A stretch of 9,534 nt of DNA from Sphingobacteriia bacterium (GTDB taxonomy: Bacteria; Bacteroidota; Bacteroidia; Chitinophagales; Chitinophagaceae), in contig REAV01000007.1 in the NCBI GenBank assembly GCA_004294465.1, positions 1 through 9,534 of the forward strand. Reading direction: 5' to 3'. Under the pieces are notes generated by a model. That model ran no database searches, was not told the origin of the DNA, and saw nothing but the letters and a program-made list of their open reading frames with translations. Position 1 is the stretch's first letter. Each line of letters starts with the position of its first letter. The translations under genes were made by a program, and so were the position numbers. Positions 5,764 through 9,534 of the stretch are shown one piece after another.

Positions 5764-7191
5764 ATGTTATTAAAAAAATTAAGAGTTTGCAAAAAATCAG
5801 CCATTTATATTTTTTTGTTTCTAAGTGTTTTATATACCGGATGTAGAAAAGAACAAGTTCAAACTATTGAACCATATACCCAAAATGAAACTTTTTTTTC
5901 AAGATCAGGTGAAATTAAATCTATAGGTACTATCCAATCAAACTCAGCCCAATCATTTAGGTCGAGTGATGTTATTGATACTATTTTAACAATGTTAAGA
6001 GAAGCTGATTTAAAGGAAAAATTTGCAAATAAGGTAATCAAAAAATATGGTTATGCAAAGTGGGACAAGTCAATTATAGTAAATAACGAAAACAGGTTAA
6101 AAACAGTTATTGTTCCAATAGCTGATTCAAATAATCAGGTTCAATCATTAATTTTTGCTTATCAAATAGATAAAAATAATGCTGCTTTTAAAATAATTGA
6201 TAAGAGTACAAAGCAAAATAAACTCCCACTTCATGGAGATAAAGATGGTAAAACATTCACCCAACAGACCTTAAAAGGGTTATTTCAAATTTTAGAAGAA
6301 CGTATAAAATATACTGCTAAAAAATCAAACGTTTCTAATAGTTCTATTACAAAAAACGGAATCTTTGTAGAGTGGGATTATTGGTTTTATACATCGTATA
6401 ATGAAAATGGAGATTATACCACCACCACTACACAATGTAGTTACAGAATTAGGTTCACACATAATCTTATGATGAGTTTTGAAGTAGCTCCAATTGAATT
6501 TCCTAGTGGCGGCCTTCTCCCAATTTATAATAAAGAAGATTTATTTAGAGAGTTTGACGAAAATATTGAGGACTCATTAACAAATGATTGTTTAAAACAA
6601 ATATTAGCTCAAATTAAGGCTTTGAAGAAAGGCAAAATTGCTGAAATAATTAATAAATTTTCTGGCGACATTCCAAATTGGAATTGGAAATTAAAAGAGG
6701 GCCCTCTAGATCCAACTAAAAATGGTAGAACCTCTTTAATGCAAGGAGGCGCAGAAACTACTCTTGACTTTAATAAGTTAAAGAATGCAACAAGTTTAGC
6801 TTCAGCTAGAACTATAATACATGAATCTGTTCATGCATATCTTACTGTTTATTTTAGATATGACTCACAAAACGCAAGTAAAGATTACCCAGGAATGGTA
6901 AAAGCTTGGATGAAATCAAAACATCCAGATTACAATCAAATTCAACATGACCAAATGGTTTTTACATTTGTAAAAGAAATTGCTAATGCTTTAAAAGAGT
7001 TTGGGATTTCAATTGGATTAAATTTAAACGATTCAATTTATAATGATATGGCTTGGGGCGGATTAGATTTTTCAAATAACAGTAACCTTTCAGATGATGA
7101 TAAGGAAAGAATTCAGCATAGATTAAGTGCTGAACAAACAAATTCTACATTTGGCAACGAAGCCCCGTCATCTAAAAAGACTTGTAATTGA
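5764..7191 (+). CDS. Lipoprotein with a putative zinc metallopeptidase (HExxH) domain
   Basis: I do not recognise a named family. The ATG at 5764 gives 475 residues and a typical lipoprotein signal: KK-rich start, hydrophobic stretch about 13-24, then the lipobox-like LYTGC with Cys27. The next residues RKE resemble Bacteroidota surface-export signals. An earlier in-frame ATG at 5689 would bury this signal and run through the hairpin, so I rejected it. The middle (about 75-300) is a mixed, unassigned region. RTIIHESVHAYL holds HExxH at 353-357; His395 in QHDQM is a possible third zinc ligand, and AWGGL at 430-434 is a further likely conserved motif. I infer a cell-envelope or surface peptidase, substrate unknown. 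It is AT-rich (13 of 60 bases G+C at 6121-6180). A small lipoprotein gene follows 113 bases downstream, and the orphan regulator diverges from it. Confidence 0.75.
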   Translation: MLLKKLRVCKKSAIYIFLFLSVLYTGCRKEQVQTIEPYTQNETFFSRSGEIKSIGTIQSNSAQSFRSSDVIDTILTMLREADLKEKFANKVIKKYGYAKWDKSIIVNNENRLKTVIVPIADSNNQVQSLIFAYQIDKNNAAFKIIDKSTKQNKLPLHGDKDGKTFTQQTLKGLFQILEERIKYTAKKSNVSNSSITKNGIFVEWDYWFYTSYNENGDYTTTTTQCSYRIRFTHNLMMSFEVAPIEFPSGGLLPIYNKEDLFREFDENIEDSLTNDCLKQILAQIKALKKGKIAEIINKFSGDIPNWNWKLKEGPLDPTKNGRTSLMQGGAETTLDFNKLKNATSLASARTIIHESVHAYLTVYFRYDSQNASKDYPGMVKAWMKSKHPDYNQIQHDQMVFTFVKEIANALKEFGISIGLNLNDSIYNDMAWGGLDFSNNSNLSDDDKERIQHRLSAEQTNSTFGNEAPSSKKTCN

Positions 7192-7304
7192 TATCTAAAT
7201 ACTTGAACCATAAAATAAATCAAAAAATATTTAGTAGAGTTATTTTTTAAAGAATAATGATCTATTTGTATTAATTTGGAATTCGGATAAATAAAATAAG
7301 ACAA

Positions 7305-7688
7305 ATGAAATGTATTATTTTTCTGACAATCTTTTTAATTGTATCTTGTAATTACCCAAAAGAATTGATGAATGAAAACGGTAAACTAGTTATACAAAAA
7401 CATCATACAATTCTAGATTCAAGTATTATAACTGGTAATATATTTGAACTACAAACTGGAGAAAAATTAAAGCTCTGTGATATATGGGTTGAAAATAGAA
7501 GATATGAATCTGACACAACTGGATATTTTAAAATTACTTTGCCATCCGGTAAATACGAAGTTGAAGCCCGCTCTTTTGGCTTTAACAATTTCAAACATTC
7601 TATTATTATCAAAAAAGGAGAGATAGTCAATTTACACTATTTTTTAGTTCCTTTTAAAAGTCAAAATCAAAATAACAATATTCACTAG
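7305..7688 (+). CDS. Small lipoprotein with a carboxypeptidase-regulatory-like beta domain
   Basis: The 127-residue protein starts with a short lipoprotein signal, MKCIIFLTIFLIVSC, with Cys15 as the likely lipidated residue. Residues about 41-115 fit the CarboxypepD-regulatory-like beta-sandwich: an ITGNIFELQTGE opening, a DTTGYFKITLPSGKYEVEARSFGF core (70-93), and a hydrophobic closing strand near 107-114. This fold is common in Bacteroidota, usually at the start of TonB-dependent receptors or in surface proteins, and is a binding or structural module, not an enzyme. Here it stands alone. The ATG at 7305 places the signal at the very N-terminus. It lies 113 bases after the metallopeptidase gene on the same strand and is similarly AT-rich, so it may be a partner, chaperone or inhibitor of that protein (inference). 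The last ten residues are rich in Asn and Gln. Confidence 0.72.
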   Translation: MKCIIFLTIFLIVSCNYPKELMNENGKLVIQKHHTILDSSIITGNIFELQTGEKLKLCDIWVENRRYESDTTGYFKITLPSGKYEVEARSFGFNNFKHSIIIKKGEIVNLHYFLVPFKSQNQNNNIH

Positions 7689-7831
7689 GATTATTTATTA
7701 ATAGTTTTTCTTTATGTTGCTATAATTCGAATTCGTTAATGAGGTACTAAAGCATAATTTTCTAATCAACTTTGTTAAATTCAAGTACCTAAAACAAAAA
7801 TAAATTTCTCTTTTTATTGTATCTTCCATTT

Positions 7832-8554
7832 ATGGCAGGAAGCAATAAAAACATTTTTCAAAAAGCAATTCAATTCATTGGTAAGTTATTCCTGATTTTG
7901 TTTGTCAGCTCTACGGTGTATCTGTTCATTTGCAAATGGTTAATGCCGCCCATTACCATTACTCAAATTAGTAATGCTTTTGGCTATGGTTTGAAAAGAG
8001 ATTATGTGGCTTGGGATGAAATTTCTTATAACGCTAAATTAGCTGCTATTGCCAGTGAAGATCAGTCATATCCTGATCATAGCGGATTCGATTGGGATGC
8101 TATTGAGAAAAGCCTAAAGCCAAAAAAGAAAAATAAAAAATCTAAAATTCCATTGGGTGGCGGTGCAAGTACTATTACCCAACAAACAGCAAAGAATGTA
8201 TTTCTTTGGCAGGGAGGATATATTACCAAGTACATTCGTAAAGTACCAGAGCTCTATTTTACAGTAATGATCGAATTGATATGGGGTAAGAAAAGAATAT
8301 TAGAAGTCTATCTCAATACCATTGAAATGGGGCCCGGCATTTTTGGCATTGAAGCAGCAGCCCAAAACTATTTTCATAAATCAGCCAGAAAACTAAGTCG
8401 TGCCGAAGCGGCAATGATCATTGCCTGTTTGCCTAACCCAAAAAAGTTTTCGGTTCAGCCCATGAGCAGAAGGGTGTCCTGGCGTTATCCGCAAATAGTC
8501 CAGCAAATGCGCAATATTGAAGATGATGAAGATATTGCAGCTTTAATTAAATAA
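7832..8554 (+). CDS. mtgA: Monofunctional biosynthetic peptidoglycan transglycosylase MtgA
   Basis: MtgA polymerises lipid II into glycan strands at the outer face of the inner membrane. The ATG at 7832 gives 240 residues, the normal length for this single-domain GT51 protein, with one N-terminal membrane anchor at about 16-34. The GT51 motifs are present: EDQSYPDHSGFD (76-87, catalytic Glu76), GASTITQQTAKN (111-122), RKVPELYFTVMIE (136-148, second active-site Glu140), KKRILEVYLNTIEMG (153-167) and LSRAEAAMIIACLPNP (188-203). A basic Lys-rich loop lies at about 96-105. No transpeptidase domain follows, which separates it from class A penicillin-binding proteins. An in-frame TTG at 7817 is less likely as the start. 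Its end overlaps the opposing kinase gene by 8 bases (8547-8554). Confidence 0.94.
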   Translation: MAGSNKNIFQKAIQFIGKLFLILFVSSTVYLFICKWLMPPITITQISNAFGYGLKRDYVAWDEISYNAKLAAIASEDQSYPDHSGFDWDAIEKSLKPKKKNKKSKIPLGGGASTITQQTAKNVFLWQGGYITKYIRKVPELYFTVMIELIWGKKRILEVYLNTIEMGPGIFGIEAAAQNYFHKSARKLSRAEAAMIIACLPNPKKFSVQPMSRRVSWRYPQIVQQMRNIEDDEDIAALIK

Positions 8555-9077
8555 TCGCATCTACTGTTTCAATTGCTTTTGCCAAACGCTCTTCGTATGA
8601 GCCGCTAATGATTGTCCAAGGAACAGATTGATTGATTAGCAGGTCTTTGTAAATATTGAATAATTCAATTCTTGGTTTTTCGTCGGGGTATTCACGCAAC
8701 TCATCTTTTACCCAGGGCAAATCAATATTACAGAGTAAATAATGATCGTATTTTCTTTTTACGATTTGATCGAGAATAAAAAAATCGCATTCTCCAAAAA
8801 CATATTCACTCCAAACTTTCATTACATACATGTCGGTATCTACAAAAAGCAATGAAGGGTTTTTAATAGTTGAGGTTACTTCTTCTTCCAAAGCCAACTG
8901 TCCCTTTGCAATGTTTACCAAATCTGAAGCTTTGTAATCCATTCCATTGGTTAATAAATAATCTCTGGCAAATTCACTGCACCATTTGGTTTTATAATGA
9001 TCGGCCAATAAAGTACAGAGCGTGCTTTTTCCGGTAGACTCTGGTCCGATAATTACAATCTTTTTAATGGCTTGCAT
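8547..9077 (-). CDS. NadR-like ribosylnicotinamide kinase / AAA family ATPase
   Basis: This P-loop kinase resembles the C-terminal ribosylnicotinamide kinase domain of NadR, which turns nicotinamide riboside into NMN. The ATG at 9077 gives 176 residues starting just before the first strand. Walker A is GPESTGKS at 11-18; EFARDY (35-40), DTD (80-82), the lid-like LPWVKDELREYP (120-131) and GSYEERL (159-165) follow the NadR pattern. There is no nucleotidyltransferase or helix-turn-helix domain, unlike the three-domain NadR of enterobacteria. Its ATG lies inside the end of pnuC (14-base overlap), so translation is probably coupled. PnuC imports the riboside and this enzyme would trap it by phosphorylation. 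A longer start at 9113 would overlap pnuC by 50 bases and add residues that do not look conserved. NMN adenylylation must be done elsewhere. Confidence 0.87.
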   Translation of the reverse strand: MQAIKKIVIIGPESTGKSTLCTLLADHYKTKWCSEFARDYLLTNGMDYKASDLVNIAKGQLALEEEVTSTIKNPSLLFVDTDMYVMKVWSEYVFGECDFFILDQIVKRKYDHYLLCNIDLPWVKDELREYPDEKPRIELFNIYKDLLINQSVPWTIISGSYEERLAKAIETVDAII

Positions 9078-9534
9078 GTTTTGCTTTTTGTTGCCAGCTG
9101 ATAAATCCTGCAATGGCTAAAATCAAGAGTACTAAAAACTGTACACTAGTAAATACATATCCTTTGATAAAGTATAACGGTATAGAAGCAATATTTGTTG
9201 CTATCCACCAGATCCAACTCTCTACTTTTTTTCTGGCCATCAACCACATGCCTGTATATGCAGTAGCGCTTGCCAAGGCATCTGCCCATGGAATAGCTTC
9301 TGGTGCAAAAGATTGCTTCAACCAACTGAGTGCCCCAAAAATCAACAAATAAAATACGCAAAAGAATAATAATTGTTGCATCCACTCTTTGCGATTACTA
9401 AAACTGATATGCAATACATGCACCTTGTTGTTGCTGTCTTTTTTAGACCATAATATCCAACCATAAATACTCATTACAGAGTAATAAAAATTTACACTGG
9501 CTTCCCCCAATAAATTTCCTTTAATACTCAAATA
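9064..9534 (-). CDS. pnuC: Nicotinamide riboside transporter PnuC, cut at its N-terminal end by the window edge
   Basis: PnuC moves nicotinamide riboside across the inner membrane by facilitated diffusion, driven by phosphorylation inside the cell. About 156 residues are visible; the frame is open to the right edge. The leftmost possible start in view, a TTG at 9531, falls mid-domain, so I treat it as an internal leucine. Diagnostic parts are NFYYSVMSIYGWILW, then a stretch from PWADALASATAYTGMWLMARKK to ESWIWWIATNIASIPLYF, and a last helix ending in GFISW. About five membrane helices are visible, and roughly 40 N-terminal residues should be missing. The related PnuT proteins carry thiamine, but the kinase gene overlapping the 3' end favours nicotinamide riboside. 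Promoter and any regulator site lie outside the window. Confidence 0.88.
   Translation of the reverse strand, partial: YLSIKGNLLGEASVNFYYSVMSIYGWILWSKKDSNNKVHVLHISFSNRKEWMQQLLFFCVFYLLIFGALSWLKQSFAPEAIPWADALASATAYTGMWLMARKKVESWIWWIATNIASIPLYFIKGYVFTSVQFLVLLILAIAGFISWQQKAKHASH

Noticed and set aside
7222..7248. Possible terminator after the metallopeptidase gene (AAAAAATA with TATTTTTT)
   Set aside because: The stem is entirely A/T with a long loop, expected by chance in such AT-rich DNA.
7724..7733. 10-base palindrome AATTCGAATT after the small lipoprotein gene
   Set aside because: Short, AT-rich and isolated; no T-run or second copy supports a function.
5676..7735. GAATTCG in all three intergenic gaps of the AT-rich block (5676-5682, 7279-7285, 7729-7735)
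   Set aside because: The same word also occurs inside the phosphatase gene at 1382-1388, and the flanking bases differ, so chance is likely.
7742..7790. Inverted repeat AGGTACT (7742-7748) / AGTACCT (7784-7790) upstream of mtgA
   Set aside because: Only 7 bp with a 35-base spacer; too weak to call a terminator or operator.
9064..9531. Treating the pnuC frame as a complete gene starting at the TTG at 9531
   Set aside because: The frame stays open to the edge and the visible protein begins in the middle of the family domain.
1..9534. CRISPR array, tRNA/rRNA genes, insertion sequence or prophage genes
   Set aside because: No repeat-spacer pattern, RNA gene, transposase, integrase or phage structural gene was seen on either strand.

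Overview
The window looks like a chromosomal segment of a Bacteroidota bacterium, most likely a Chitinophagaceae-type genome. This rests on moderate-to-low GC, no clear Shine-Dalgarno sequences, a TAnnTTTG-type -7 promoter box, Bacteroidota-style lipoprotein signals, a bacterial GH3 protein, and a PnuC plus NadR-like kinase pair. The genus cannot be fixed from the sequence alone.

Layout. Positions 1-1741 (minus strand) hold an inositol-monophosphatase-family gene followed 3 bases later by thiL, which runs off the left edge. Positions 1820-4992 (plus strand) hold a GT2 glycosyltransferase, a GH3-family acyl-acid amido synthetase and a LysE-family exporter; the last two are only 11 bases apart. 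Positions 4989-7688 form a visibly AT-richer block: an orphan NarL/LuxR response regulator (minus) diverging from a lipoprotein with an HExxH metallopeptidase motif and a small lipoprotein (both plus). Positions 7832-8554 (plus) encode the monofunctional peptidoglycan transglycosylase MtgA. Positions 8547-9534 (minus) hold pnuC, cut by the right edge, overlapping a NadR-like ribosylnicotinamide kinase gene.

How the genes work together. The flanks are housekeeping: thiamine diphosphate synthesis (ThiL), cell wall synthesis (MtgA), and import plus phosphorylation of nicotinamide riboside for NAD (PnuC and the kinase). GH3 and LysE may form a make-and-export pair for an amino-acid conjugate, which is inference. 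The central block looks accessory. It carries the most unusual DNA structure: a perfect 35-base palindrome inside the response regulator gene, a 10-bp A6G4/C4T6 hairpin between the divergent genes, and a 9-base direct repeat spaced 21 bases apart ahead of the regulator.

There is no gene-free stretch over 300 bases. I see no tRNA, rRNA, CRISPR array, insertion sequence or attachment site. No complete, clearly new system is evident; the best leads are the metallopeptidase lipoprotein block and the GH3-LysE pair.
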